The notes: generated by a model not told the origin, from the sequence alone. Positions 24,398 through 33,085 are shown, counted from the stretch's first letter. The stretch is 40,462 nt of DNA from Deltaproteobacteria bacterium (GCA_002709835.1 PAQX01000004.1:18460-58921), one strand, 5' to 3'. Program-made: numbers and translations.

Positions 24398-26205
24398 TGA
24401 GTTCTTCCCCGAACGAAACGAACGACCTCCCCGACCTCGAAGCCATCCGAGAGAAGTACCGGGTGGAACGCGACAAGCGGCTGCGAAGCGACGGCTCTTC
24501 CCAGTTCCACGACCTGGCCCGCGAGGGCTCGCACAACGACATCGATCCCTATGTGGAGCCTGGCTTCACCCGCGAGCCGATCGAGCAGGAGACCGAGGTC
24601 GTGGTGATCGGTGGCGGTTTCGGCGGGATGCTCATGAGCGTCCGCCTCCGCGACCAGGGAATCGAAGACTTCCGGATCATCGAGGCCGGCGGCGACTTCG
24701 GCGGCACCTGGTACTGGAACCGCTACCCCGGCGTGCAGTGCGACGTCGAGTCCTACATCTACATGCCGCTCCTCGAAGAGCTCGGCGCCATCCCGACCGA
24801 GAAATACGCCCACGGGCCCGAGATCTTCGCCCACGCCCAGAAGATCGGTCGGCACTTCGATCTCTATGACCGGGCGCTCTTCCAGACCCAGGTCCGGGCG
24901 CTTCGCTGGGACGAAGACGAACAGCGCTGGTTCGTCACGACGAGTCGCGATGACGTCCTGCGCGCGCGCTTCATCTGCATGGCGACCGGCCCCTACTCGA
25001 CGCCCAAGCTCCCTGGCATCCCGGGCGCCGCCGACTTCGCGGGGCACACCTTCCACACGAGCCGTTGGGACTACGACTACACCGGCGGCGACACGACCGG
25101 CGGCCTCACCAAGCTCGCCGACAAGCGCGTCGGCGTGATCGGGACCGGTGCCACCGCGATCCAGGCCGTGCCCCATCTCGGACGCGATGCGGGCGAGGTC
25201 TTCGTCTTTCAGCGTACGCCCTCCACGGTCGACGTCCGGGACAACGCCCCGACCGAGCCGGGCTTCGCGGACACCCTCGATCCGGGTTGGCAGCGCAAGC
25301 GCATGGACAACTTCAACGCGCTTATGGACGGTCTCGCGCAGGAAGAAGACCTGATCGGCGACCGCTGGACCGAGCTCACCCTCGGGCTCTACGAGGAACT
25401 CGAGCGCCACCCGAACCCCGCCGAGCTGAGCGCAGCCGAGATGGGATTGATCGCCGAGCGCGTCGACCTCAAGAAGATGGAGCGCATTCGAGGCCGCGTG
25501 GAAGAGGTGGTCGAGGATCCGGTAACCGCCGCAGCCCTCAAGCCCTGGTACCGCTACCTCTGCAAGCGCCCCTGCTTCCACGACGAGTACCTGCCGACCT
25601 TCAATCGCCCGAACGTCCACCTGATCGACACCGACGGACGGGGCGTCGACCGCGTCACAGCGAAGGGCGTCGTCGCGAACGGCCAGGAGTACGAGCTCGA
25701 CTGTCTGATCTTCGCGACCGGCTTCGACGTCACGACCAACTACACGCGCCGCGTCGGCTACGACATCGAAGGCCGCGACGGTCTCAAACTGAGCGAGAAG
25801 TGGCGCGACCGGACCTCAACGTTCCAGAGCTTCCACACCCGCGGCTTCCCGAACTGCTTCTTCATGATGGGCTTCCAGGCTGGGCTCACGCCGAACATCC
25901 CGCACACGATCGAGGAGCAGAGTCAGCACCTCTCGTGGTTGATCCGGCAGATGAAGGAGCGTGGCCTCACCGCCGTCGAGACGAGCGAAGCCGCCGAGGC
26001 GGACTGGTGCGCGATGATCGACGCGGGGAGCGGATTCTCCCAACTTCAGCAGAGCTGCACGCCCGGCTACTTCAACGACGAGGGCAAGGTCGGGGAGACG
26101 GCCGGGTGGCTCGCCGGCTTCCATCCGGAGGGGTCCGAAGGCTTCTTCACATGCATCCGCGAATGGCGCGCGAAGGGGGACCTCGAAGGGCTCGAGACTT
26201 CCTGA
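24397..26205 (+). CDS. Flavin-containing Baeyer-Villiger-type monooxygenase
   Basis: 602 residues. It has an N-terminal extension of about 65 residues, then the FAD Rossmann motif G-G-G-F-G-G (72-77), GGTWYWNRYPGVQCDVES (102-119), the Baeyer-Villiger fingerprint F-A-G-H-T-F-H-T-S-R-W (214-224) and the NADPH motif G-T-G-A-T-A (249-254). The extension is seen in hydroxyacetophenone- and steroid-monooxygenase-like enzymes. The reaction inserts oxygen next to a ketone, giving an ester or lactone, with NADPH and O2. The flanking dehydrogenase and esterase fit the steps before and after. It is translationally coupled to the TetR gene. Confidence 0.92.
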   Translation: MSSSPNETNDLPDLEAIREKYRVERDKRLRSDGSSQFHDLAREGSHNDIDPYVEPGFTREPIEQETEVVVIGGGFGGMLMSVRLRDQGIEDFRIIEAGGDFGGTWYWNRYPGVQCDVESYIYMPLLEELGAIPTEKYAHGPEIFAHAQKIGRHFDLYDRALFQTQVRALRWDEDEQRWFVTTSRDDVLRARFICMATGPYSTPKLPGIPGAADFAGHTFHTSRWDYDYTGGDTTGGLTKLADKRVGVIGTGATAIQAVPHLGRDAGEVFVFQRTPSTVDVRDNAPTEPGFADTLDPGWQRKRMDNFNALMDGLAQEEDLIGDRWTELTLGLYEELERHPNPAELSAAEMGLIAERVDLKKMERIRGRVEEVVEDPVTAAALKPWYRYLCKRPCFHDEYLPTFNRPNVHLIDTDGRGVDRVTAKGVVANGQEYELDCLIFATGFDVTTNYTRRVGYDIEGRDGLKLSEKWRDRTSTFQSFHTRGFPNCFFMMGFQAGLTPNIPHTIEEQSQHLSWLIRQMKERGLTAVETSEAAEADWCAMIDAGSGFSQLQQSCTPGYFNDEGKVGETAGWLAGFHPEGSEGFFTCIREWRAKGDLEGLETS

Positions 26206-26319
26206 GCGGCCTGCGGCCTCAGCCGACGCCGTCGAGGAATCCGCCGCGTGGGTCAGGCGCGGTCATCGACGGCGATGAGCGGGCTCGGGCCGCTGCACCC
26301 TTCGGGCTCTTTTAGCTTT

Positions 26320-26349
26320 CTGGAAAGCTTCCAGGAAACACAATAGACT
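26320..26349 (+). promoter_or_regulatory. Palindromic operator and -10 element before the second deacylase
   Basis: CTGGAA-AGC-TTCCAG (26320-26334) is a perfect inverted repeat around the -35 position. TAGACT (26344-26349) is a -10-like hexamer whose first T is exactly 12 bases before ATG 26356. There is no Shine-Dalgarno next to the ATG. This suggests a regulated, leaderless transcript. Confidence 0.5.
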
Positions 26350-26355
26350 CCGCAT

Positions 26356-28119
26356 ATGCCGACCGAGCCCGACTCAGATGCTGCCGACGCCCCGCTCTTC
26401 GACCTCCTCGTCACGAACGGCCTCGTGATCGACGGCACCGGCCTGCCGCGCCGGCGCGCGGACGTCGCGATCCGCGACGGCCGCATCGTAGGGATTGGCC
26501 GCTTCGCGCCAGAGCGCGCCAAGGAGGTCCTCGATGCGAAGGGCCGCATCGTCGCGCCCGGCATCGTCGACCCTCACACCCACTACGACCCGCAGCTCAC
26601 CTTCGAGCCCTATGGCACGTCGTCCTGCTTTCATGGCGTGACGACCGTCCTCACCGGGAACTGTGGTTTCTCGATTGCCCCCGCCAAACGGAGCGATCGC
26701 GACTTCATCACGCAGATCTTCGCCCGCGTGGAGGATATGGCGCCGGGATCCCTCGCCGCGATCCCCTGGTCCTTCGAGTCCTTCCCCGAGTTCATGGCGA
26801 GCCGCGAAGGCCAGCTCGGCATCAACGCCGCCTTCTACGTCGGCCACTGCAACCTCCGCCGCTGGGTGATGGGGGACGACTGCACGGAGCGAGAAGCGAC
26901 GAACGCGGAGATCGAAGCGATGCGCACCCTCGTGCGCGAGGCGATGGACGCCGGAGCCGCGGGACTCTCGTCCACCCATGCCCCCACCCATCTCGACGCG
27001 GCCGACCGTCCGGTCCCGAGCCGACTCGCGTCGAAGGCCGAGCTCGACGCATTGGTGACCGAAGTGGGACGCGCGAATCGCGGATCGATTTCATACCTGC
27101 CCTACAGCTCGATCGGCGGGCTCGACGAAGAAGACGGGGACTTCCTGATCGAACTCGCGCTGCACAGCCGCCTGCCGGTCATCATCCAGGGGCTCGGCGC
27201 CCGCAGCAAGGTCGATGCGCCGACGGCGACCTGGGAGAACACCCGGGCCTATCTGGACAAGGCGCGTGCGGAGGGGGCCGGCGTCTACTCGATGCTGATG
27301 TCGCGCCCCTTCAACCGGCGCTTCAGTCTCGCGGAAGGCACGAGCCTCTTCGATGGCGTGCCCGCCTTCGCCCGCCTCTTCACCGAAGCCACCACGATCG
27401 ACGAACGCTCGGCGATGCTTCGCGACGACGCCTATCGCGATGCGATCCGGCACGCCGTCGAGAACCCGAACCGGGATCCCGAGAAGGGCTCGACGCTTCC
27501 GCCCCCCCACCTCGACAAGGTCTTCATCTATCAGGCCGAGACGCCCGAAAACCGGAAGCGCATGGGCCGCTCGATGGCGGAGCTCGCCGCCGAGCGGGGC
27601 GTGGCGCCGATGGACATGCTCGTCGAGATCGCCCTCGAGGAATCCCTCGCCGTCGAGTTCATCTGGCGGACCGAGAGCGACGAATGGCGGGAAGGCACCC
27701 TGACCGCCTCCCAGCACGCGCACATGATCATCGGCACCTCCGACGGGGGCGCGCATCTCGGACGCGACGATGGCTCGGAGTGGAGCTCCTACTTCTTCCG
27801 CTACTGGGTTCGCGAATGGGGCGCCTGGGAGCTCGAGGAGGCGGTTCGCCAGATGACCCAGCAGCCCGCCGCTCTGCTCGGCCTGACCGACCGCGGCATG
27901 CTGATCCCGGGCTTCGCGGCGGATATCATGATCTTCGATCCGGACGAGATCGGCCCCGGCTCGAAGGAGTTCATCCATGATTTCCCGAACGGCGAAGGCC
28001 GTTGGTGCAGCAAACCCGAAGGCGTCTACGCCACGATCGTGAACGGCGTGCCCATCGTCCTCGACGGCGATCTCGTTCCGGACTGTGGTCTCCCCGGCCA
28101 GGTCGTGCGGCCGGGCTGA
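26356..28119 (+). CDS. N-acyl-D-amino-acid deacylase family amidohydrolase (copy 2)
   Basis: 587 residues, same architecture as the gene at 2405. The metal site is D-P-H-T-H (His74 and His76), with Cys103 in G-N-C-G-F-S, and a late S-D-G-G-A-H that supplies the metal-binding aspartate. RGMLIPGFAADIMIFDPDEI closes the beta-sandwich. The two copies are clearly diverged (the sequence between the motifs differs throughout), so they are old paralogues and may differ in substrate. The next gene, another amidohydrolase, follows after 50 bases and is probably co-transcribed. Confidence 0.87.
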   Translation: MPTEPDSDAADAPLFDLLVTNGLVIDGTGLPRRRADVAIRDGRIVGIGRFAPERAKEVLDAKGRIVAPGIVDPHTHYDPQLTFEPYGTSSCFHGVTTVLTGNCGFSIAPAKRSDRDFITQIFARVEDMAPGSLAAIPWSFESFPEFMASREGQLGINAAFYVGHCNLRRWVMGDDCTEREATNAEIEAMRTLVREAMDAGAAGLSSTHAPTHLDAADRPVPSRLASKAELDALVTEVGRANRGSISYLPYSSIGGLDEEDGDFLIELALHSRLPVIIQGLGARSKVDAPTATWENTRAYLDKARAEGAGVYSMLMSRPFNRRFSLAEGTSLFDGVPAFARLFTEATTIDERSAMLRDDAYRDAIRHAVENPNRDPEKGSTLPPPHLDKVFIYQAETPENRKRMGRSMAELAAERGVAPMDMLVEIALEESLAVEFIWRTESDEWREGTLTASQHAHMIIGTSDGGAHLGRDDGSEWSSYFFRYWVREWGAWELEEAVRQMTQQPAALLGLTDRGMLIPGFAADIMIFDPDEIGPGSKEFIHDFPNGEGRWCSKPEGVYATIVNGVPIVLDGDLVPDCGLPGQVVRPG

Positions 28120-28169
28120 TTCCCCTCTTCTTCGAGCGACCTTCTCGGAGCGCAAGCAAGGAAACGAAC

Positions 28170-29393
28170 ATGAGCGACGTCACTCCGCAGGAACATGAGC
28201 TGCCCGACATCATCTCGGTCGACGACCACGTAATGGAACCAAAGACGCTCTGGCAGGAGCAGCTCCCTCCGAGCATGCGAGACAAGGGCCCGCGCGTTTC
28301 CACCGAGAAGGTGAGACTCGAGTTCTCTGGGGGGCACTACGGCTTCGAACGGGGCGTCGAGGACGGCGAGTGGTGCGACGTCTGGCTCTTCGAAGATCTC
28401 GCGACCCCGACCGGCCTGCTTCACGGCCCCGCCGGCGTCCCGAAGAAGGAGCAGCGGAACGTCCCAGCGGTCTACGAGGACTTGCGTCCCGGCACCTACG
28501 ACCAGGCGGCGCGCCTCGAGGACATGACGCTCAACCACGTCCAGGCGGCGATCAACTACCCGAACATCTTTCCCCGCTTTGCGGGCCAGGGATTCGCCGA
28601 GCGGAACGACAAGGCGCTCGCCCTCGCATGCCTCGAGATCTACAACGACTGGATGATCGACGACTGGTGCGGCGGCGCCGGCAAGGGCCGACTCATCCCC
28701 CTCACGCTGGTCCCGCTCTGGGATCCCCAACTCGCCGCCGAGGAGGTCCGCCGCTGCGCCGCGAAGGGCAGCCATGCGATCGCGTTCAGCGAGAACCCCT
28801 CGAAGCTCGGGTTCGCGACCCTCTACTCCGGGGAGTGGGACGTGCTGTGGCAGGCCTGCCAGGACACCGAGACGACGGTCTCGATGCATATCGGGTCTTC
28901 ATCGGCGATGCCGACGACGTCGCCGGACGCCCCCTTGGCCACAAGCATGTCACTCTACGCGCACAACGCACAGGCCTCCCTCGCGGACTGGATCTTCTCG
29001 AAGACCCTCACCCGCTTCCCGAAGCTCAAGATCGCCTACGCCGAGAGCCAGGCGGGCTGGATGCCCTTCCAGCTCGAGCGCATGGACGCGGTCTGGCGGG
29101 ACGGCGTCGGCGGCGTCGAGTTCCCGATCGCACCGAGCGAGCAGGTGAGGGGACGCGTCTGGTCCTGCGTGTTCGACGACCTGACGGGCCTCAAGAACCG
29201 ACATGAGATGGGAACTGAGATGATCCTCTTCGAGACGGATTTTCCCCACTCGGACGGGACCTTCCCGCACTCCCGAAAAGTGGCGCATGAACTTTTCTCG
29301 CAGGCGGGCATGAATGCCGAAGAATGCCGCATGGTTCTTCGGACCAACGCGATCAACTGCTACGGGCTCGAGCGATTCGGGCTGACCGAGTAG
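28170..29393 (+). CDS. Amidohydrolase 2 family protein (ACMSD-like TIM barrel)
   Basis: 407 residues. It begins with I-I-S-V-D-D-H-V-M-E-P, the first metal/active-site strand of the PF04909 family, in which the usual H-x-H is replaced by D-x-H. Central landmarks are NYPNIFPRFAGQGF, then VSMHIGSSS with the second His, IAYAESQAGW and ETDFPHSDGTFPHS, whose Asp is the catalytic acid. Relatives include decarboxylases of aromatic and 2-amino-muconate-type acids and uncharacterised hydrolases found in steroid or terpenoid clusters. The specific reaction is unknown. AAGGAAA before ATG 28170 supports the start; the frame upstream overlaps the deacylase. Confidence 0.85.
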   Translation: MSDVTPQEHELPDIISVDDHVMEPKTLWQEQLPPSMRDKGPRVSTEKVRLEFSGGHYGFERGVEDGEWCDVWLFEDLATPTGLLHGPAGVPKKEQRNVPAVYEDLRPGTYDQAARLEDMTLNHVQAAINYPNIFPRFAGQGFAERNDKALALACLEIYNDWMIDDWCGGAGKGRLIPLTLVPLWDPQLAAEEVRRCAAKGSHAIAFSENPSKLGFATLYSGEWDVLWQACQDTETTVSMHIGSSSAMPTTSPDAPLATSMSLYAHNAQASLADWIFSKTLTRFPKLKIAYAESQAGWMPFQLERMDAVWRDGVGGVEFPIAPSEQVRGRVWSCVFDDLTGLKNRHEMGTEMILFETDFPHSDGTFPHSRKVAHELFSQAGMNAEECRMVLRTNAINCYGLERFGLTE

Positions 29394-29411
29394 CGGGCAC
29401 GGGAAGGCCCG

Positions 29412-30167
29412 ATGGACGCGCTCCAGGAAAAGATCCGGAAGACGATGGTCGGCACGATCGCCGACTACCAACTGCTGGAAGAAGGCGATCGCGTGCTCGT
29501 CGCCGTGTCGGGCGGCAAAGACTCGACCATCCTGCTGCTGCAGCTCGAAGAGATTCGTCGCCGCGCGCCCTTCCGCTTCGAGCTCGAGCCGGTCCTGCTC
29601 GATCAAAAACAGCCGGGCTTCGACGCAAAGCGCTACGCCGACTGGCTCGCAGCGCGGGGCTTCGACCTTCGGATCCTCGAACAGGACACCTACTCCGTCG
29701 TCGTCACGCAGACTGCGCCGGGCAAAAGCTACTGCGGACTCTGCTCGCGAATGCGGCGCGGCGCCCTCTACGCCTTCGCCGCCGAACAGGGCTTCACCAA
29801 GATCGCGCTCGGCCACCACCGCGAAGATCTGAACGAGACGCTCCTGCTGAACCTCTTCTTCTCGGGCGTAGTCGGGAGCATGCCCGCCCGGCTCGAGTCC
29901 GACGACGGGCGGAACGTCGTGATCCGCCCGATGGCGGAGGTCGCGGAGGCGGACCTGGAGGACTATGCGCGTGCCCTCGCGATTCCGGTCATCCCGTGCA
30001 ACCTCTGCGGGAACCAGGAGAACGCGCGACGCCAGGAGCTGAAGGCGCTGATCGGCGAACTCGAGGGCCGCTATCCGGGTCTTCGAGGAAGCATGCTCAC
30101 CGCACAGAAGAACCTGCGGCCGTCGCAACTGATCGACCGCAGCTTCCTCGGCGGTGGCGACGACTGA
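29412..30167 (+). CDS. ttcA: tRNA 2-thiocytidine biosynthesis protein TtcA
   Basis: 251 residues. The ATP pyrophosphatase P-loop is S-G-G-K-D-S (33-38). Cysteine pairs C-G-L-C (108-111) and C-N-L-C (196-199) match the iron-sulfur-binding cysteines of TtcA. GHHREDLNETLLLNLFF (134-150) is a strong family signature. It thiolates cytidine 32 of certain tRNAs, using ATP and a sulfur carrier, in the cytosol. It is a housekeeping gene placed in a catabolic run, 18 bases after the amidohydrolase, with a GGGAAGG ribosome site, and four bases before the next hydrolase gene. Confidence 0.93.
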   Translation: MDALQEKIRKTMVGTIADYQLLEEGDRVLVAVSGGKDSTILLLQLEEIRRRAPFRFELEPVLLDQKQPGFDAKRYADWLAARGFDLRILEQDTYSVVVTQTAPGKSYCGLCSRMRRGALYAFAAEQGFTKIALGHHREDLNETLLLNLFFSGVVGSMPARLESDDGRNVVIRPMAEVAEADLEDYARALAIPVIPCNLCGNQENARRQELKALIGELEGRYPGLRGSMLTAQKNLRPSQLIDRSFLGGGDD

Positions 30168-30171
30168 AGCG

Positions 30172-31155
30172 ATGCCTGGCGTGACCTACCCGGAGTTCGT
30201 TCCGCGGTTTCCGTGGCGGGGGCCAGACCTGCAGACTTTGCGCAACGTCCTGCGAGGCCCGGCCCTGCCGGCAGCGCCGATCGAGGGACGGAAGGAACTC
30301 TTGTTCTCGATGCGCGACGGTTCGAACGATCGGCTGGCCGGGCTTCACTTCACCGCAGAGGCGGCGCCGGGCTCACCGGGCGACCGCCCCCTCGTCGTAG
30401 TCGTTCACGGTCTCGGCGGGTCCTCGGACAGCGCCTACATCCAGGTCACGACCGCCCACCTCCTGGGGCTCGGATACGCCGTGCTCCAGCTGAATCTGCG
30501 GGGCGCAGGCGCGAGTCGGCCCCATTGCGAGAGCCAGTATCACGCTGGACGCAGCCGCGACCTGCACGACGTGCTCTCGGCCCTGCCCTCCGACCTCACC
30601 CCCAACGGCGTGGTCGTCGTCGGGTACTCCCTCGGCGGCAACATGGTCCTGAAATACACCGCCGAATTCGGAGAGGTCCGGGGGGCCGCCTCCATCTCGG
30701 CTCCGATCGACCTGGAGGCCGCCTCCTATCGCTTCCTCGATACACGCAATCGCGTGTACCACGCCCATCTTCTGGTCGGGATGAAGCAGGAGATGCAGTC
30801 GACGCCCGGCGGCCTCACCGAAGACGAGCAAAAACGCCTCGAAGCGGCCCGCACGATCCTCGACTTCGACGAGCATATCGTCGCGCCCCGCAACGGCTTC
30901 ACCGGGGCGAAGGACTACTACGACCAGAACCACGCGCGCCAGTTCCTCGGGGACATCCAGGTGCCGGCGCTCTTGATGCACGCCCTCGACGACCCGTGGA
31001 TCCCCGCCTCGATGTATACCGACTACGCCTGGTCCCGGAACCCGCGGCTCGAGGCCCTTCTGCCACGGGGTGGTGGGCATGTCGGTTTCCACGGCCGCGG
31101 AGATCGGGTTCCGTGGCACGACCGCTGCCTCGAGGTCTTCCTGGCACGGCTCTGA
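30172..31155 (+). CDS. YheT-family alpha/beta hydrolase
   Basis: 327 residues. The start YPEFVPRFPWRGPDLQTLRN is the typical YheT N-terminus (F-x-P-x-x-x-x-x-x-H/D-x-Q-T). It has V-H-G-L-G-G-S-S-D-S-A-Y, the nucleophile elbow G-Y-S-L-G-G-N, and the late acid and base in ALDDPWIP and GGGHVGF. The family is widespread and its physiological ester substrate is unknown. I use ATG 30172, four bases after the ttcA stop; a GTG at 30154 would overlap ttcA. The gene is probably cotranscribed with ttcA. Confidence 0.88.
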   Translation: MPGVTYPEFVPRFPWRGPDLQTLRNVLRGPALPAAPIEGRKELLFSMRDGSNDRLAGLHFTAEAAPGSPGDRPLVVVVHGLGGSSDSAYIQVTTAHLLGLGYAVLQLNLRGAGASRPHCESQYHAGRSRDLHDVLSALPSDLTPNGVVVVGYSLGGNMVLKYTAEFGEVRGAASISAPIDLEAASYRFLDTRNRVYHAHLLVGMKQEMQSTPGGLTEDEQKRLEAARTILDFDEHIVAPRNGFTGAKDYYDQNHARQFLGDIQVPALLMHALDDPWIPASMYTDYAWSRNPRLEALLPRGGGHVGFHGRGDRVPWHDRCLEVFLARL

Positions 31156-31196
31156 CCGCAGGCCCTGCGTCCACGCCGCTCAGGGATCGCCCGCGC

Positions 31197-31202
31197 TAGG
31201 CT
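31197..31202 (+). promoter_or_regulatory. Candidate -10 element of the epoxide-hydrolase-like gene
   Basis: TAGGCT with its first T exactly 12 bases before ATG 31209; no Shine-Dalgarno in the six bases between. This is the leaderless arrangement also seen at 23735 and 26344. No convincing -35 is visible. Confidence 0.45.
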
Positions 31203-31208
31203 CGAGCC

Positions 31209-32111
31209 ATGCATGCGATCCAGTCGGAGTTCGTGGAAGCCAACGGTCTTCGATTCCACGTGAACACCTGCGGCGACCCGGAGAGCGAGAAGCTCGCGCT
31301 CTGCCTGCACGGCTTCCCCGAGCTCGGCTACTCGTGGCGAGATCAGCTGCCGCTCCTCGCGGATCTCGGGTACCGCGCCTGGGCCCCGGATCTGCGGGGC
31401 TATGGCCAGACGGACCGACCTCCCGAAATGAGGGACTACGCGCTCGAGCCGCTGATGGAGGACGTCGCCGCACTGATCGACGCGTCGGGCGCGAAATCGG
31501 TCCTCCTCCTGGCCCACGACTGGGGCGCGATCATCGCGTGGTGCTTCGCGACACGGACGCTCCGCGCGCTCGAGGGCCTCGTCATCATGAACGTGCCCCA
31601 CCCCGCGGTGATCGCCGAGGGGCCGCCCAATTTTCGGCAGCGACTCCGGTCCTGGTACATCCTCTTTTTTCAACTCCCCTGGTTGCCCGAATGGTTTCTG
31701 ACGCTCGACCGCGCGCGGGCGATCGGGAACGTCTTCTCCCGGTGGGCGGTGGATAAAGAGCGCTTCCCGCCAGAAGTGGTCGACGTCTACCGTGAGGCAG
31801 CACTTCAACCCGGTGCAGTCCGGGCGATGGTCAACTACTACCGCGCCCTCGTTCGCGGCGGCAGCCTTCGTCGCCAGATCGCTCTGGGCTTCCCGCAGAT
31901 CGAGACACCCACGCTCGTGGTCTGGGGCGAGCAGGACGCCGCCCTCGGTAAGGAGCTCACCTACGACACCGGGCGCCACGTCCGCGATCTGACCCTGCGC
32001 TACCTCCCAAACGCGTCGCACTGGGTACAGCAGGACGATCCCGGCACGGTCAACGCGATGCTGACCGCGTGGGTCGGCGGTGACGAAGTACCCCAGGCAC
32101 CGGACGCTTGA
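31209..32111 (+). CDS. Epoxide-hydrolase-like alpha/beta hydrolase
   Basis: 300 residues. Oxyanion motif H-G-F-P-E (34-38), nucleophile Asp104 in A-H-D-W-G, acid Asp243 in W-G-E-Q-D and His271 in N-A-S-H-W. An aspartate nucleophile marks the epoxide hydrolase/haloalkane dehalogenase branch. Tyr150 (RSWYILFFQLP) and the YY pair at 210-211 in the cap are placed like the two epoxide-binding tyrosines, so epoxide hydrolysis is favoured over dehalogenation. Soluble, no signal peptide. It stands under its own promoter after the YheT-like gene and just ahead of the broken crotonase. Confidence 0.87.
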   Translation: MHAIQSEFVEANGLRFHVNTCGDPESEKLALCLHGFPELGYSWRDQLPLLADLGYRAWAPDLRGYGQTDRPPEMRDYALEPLMEDVAALIDASGAKSVLLLAHDWGAIIAWCFATRTLRALEGLVIMNVPHPAVIAEGPPNFRQRLRSWYILFFQLPWLPEWFLTLDRARAIGNVFSRWAVDKERFPPEVVDVYREAALQPGAVRAMVNYYRALVRGGSLRRQIALGFPQIETPTLVVWGEQDAALGKELTYDTGRHVRDLTLRYLPNASHWVQQDDPGTVNAMLTAWVGGDEVPQAPDA

Positions 32112-32133
32112 GCTCGGCCGAGAGGGGAATTCG

Positions 32134-32498
32134 GTGACAGTTTCCTACGAACCCGAACATCACGTGGCCCAGATCCGAATGAGCCGGCCCGAAACCCGCA
32201 ATGCGTTCAACCGTCAGCTCTTTGCGGAGCTCGATGATGTCTTCTTCCGCTTTCGCAACGACCACGACGCTCCGGTCTGCGTGATGGACGCCGCTGGCCC
32301 CGCCTTCAGCGTCGGCTTCGGCATCAAGGACGGCGATCGGGCGATGAGGGAAGAAGGCGACGAAATCCCCGAGGCGAAAATGGCCTCGCCTCCGGGCGTC
32401 ATGCAGCCAGAGTACGCCCGATACGACTGCACGACCGACGCGCCGAGGAGGTACTCGGGGCCGAGCGTATCGGTGACGCCCGCTCCATCCGAGCGTGA
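32134..32498 (+). pseudogene. Crotonase (enoyl-CoA hydratase family) remnant with internal deletion
   Basis: From GTG 32134 (GAGAGGGG seven bases upstream) the N-terminus is normal: IRMSRPETRNAFNRQLFAEL, then the oxyanion strand AAGPAFSVGFGIKDGDRAMR. After about residue 85 the usual core, with both catalytic glutamates and the G-G-G loop, is missing. A piece like a crotonase C-terminal region follows (YARYDCTTDA in one frame, AEEVLGAERIGDARSIRA to the TGA at 32496-32498 in another). About half the protein is absent, so it cannot be active. The open frame continuing to 33594 in the original frame is not coding and runs antisense to the next gene. Confidence 0.75.
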
Positions 32499-32527
32499 GC
32501 CTGCGGATCGCCGCCCGAGCAAAACGG

Positions 32528-32941
32528 CTAGCTCCCGAAGAAACGCGCCGCATACCGGGTATCGACGTGCTCGCGCAGCTCCGCGATCCGACCGGTCTCA
32601 GGGTCGAACTCCGCAACGAACACGTAGTGGTTGTCGTAGGTCTCACCGTCCTGCCGCTCGGCCACGAGATTGGCTTCGAGCATCACCACGTTCCCCTCAC
32701 CCACCATCAAGCCCGGGCGCCAGTCGACGCTCGTCGCCACGAAGGTCTGGTCGATCGCGCCGACCATCCTCTCTGCGATCCGCGCCGCACCGGTATGCAT
32801 TCCGGCCACGTCCTCGGGCGCGCCCTTTGGAATCACCCAGCGCCCGTCAGGCAGGAAACGGGCCTCGATGCCCGCGCGATCGCCGGCTTCGATGGATTCC
32901 AACAGGCCCCTCAGCATACGCTTGTTCTCCGCGACCGCCAT
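32528..32941 (-). CDS. SnoaL-like / NTF2-fold protein
   Basis: 137 residues. Helix NKRMLRGLLESIEAGDRAGI, strand DGRWVIP, then MHTGAARIAERM, and a long sheet with VVMLEANLVAERQDGETYDN and FDPETGRIAELREHVDTRY: a standard single-domain SnoaL-type protein. The third such gene in the window. The ATG at 32941 follows a purine-rich GGGAGAGGGG; the longer frame is rejected for lack of family similarity. It is divergent from the second Baeyer-Villiger-type monooxygenase at 33086 with a 144-base gap, so the pair could share regulation. Confidence 0.8.
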   Translation of the reverse strand: MAVAENKRMLRGLLESIEAGDRAGIEARFLPDGRWVIPKGAPEDVAGMHTGAARIAERMVGAIDQTFVATSVDWRPGLMVGEGNVVMLEANLVAERQDGETYDNHYVFVAEFDPETGRIAELREHVDTRYAARFFGS

Positions 32942-33085
32942 TCGCTTCCCCTCTCCCTTCGCTCGTATCGAGCCCCATTGAAGCACGATCGCAGCACTCG
33001 TTCGAAGACGCGGATTCCCGGTCCCCTCGGCGGATCGTCCTCGTTATGATCGAGGCTCGAACCCGAGCCAGACGGAACGACGAAC

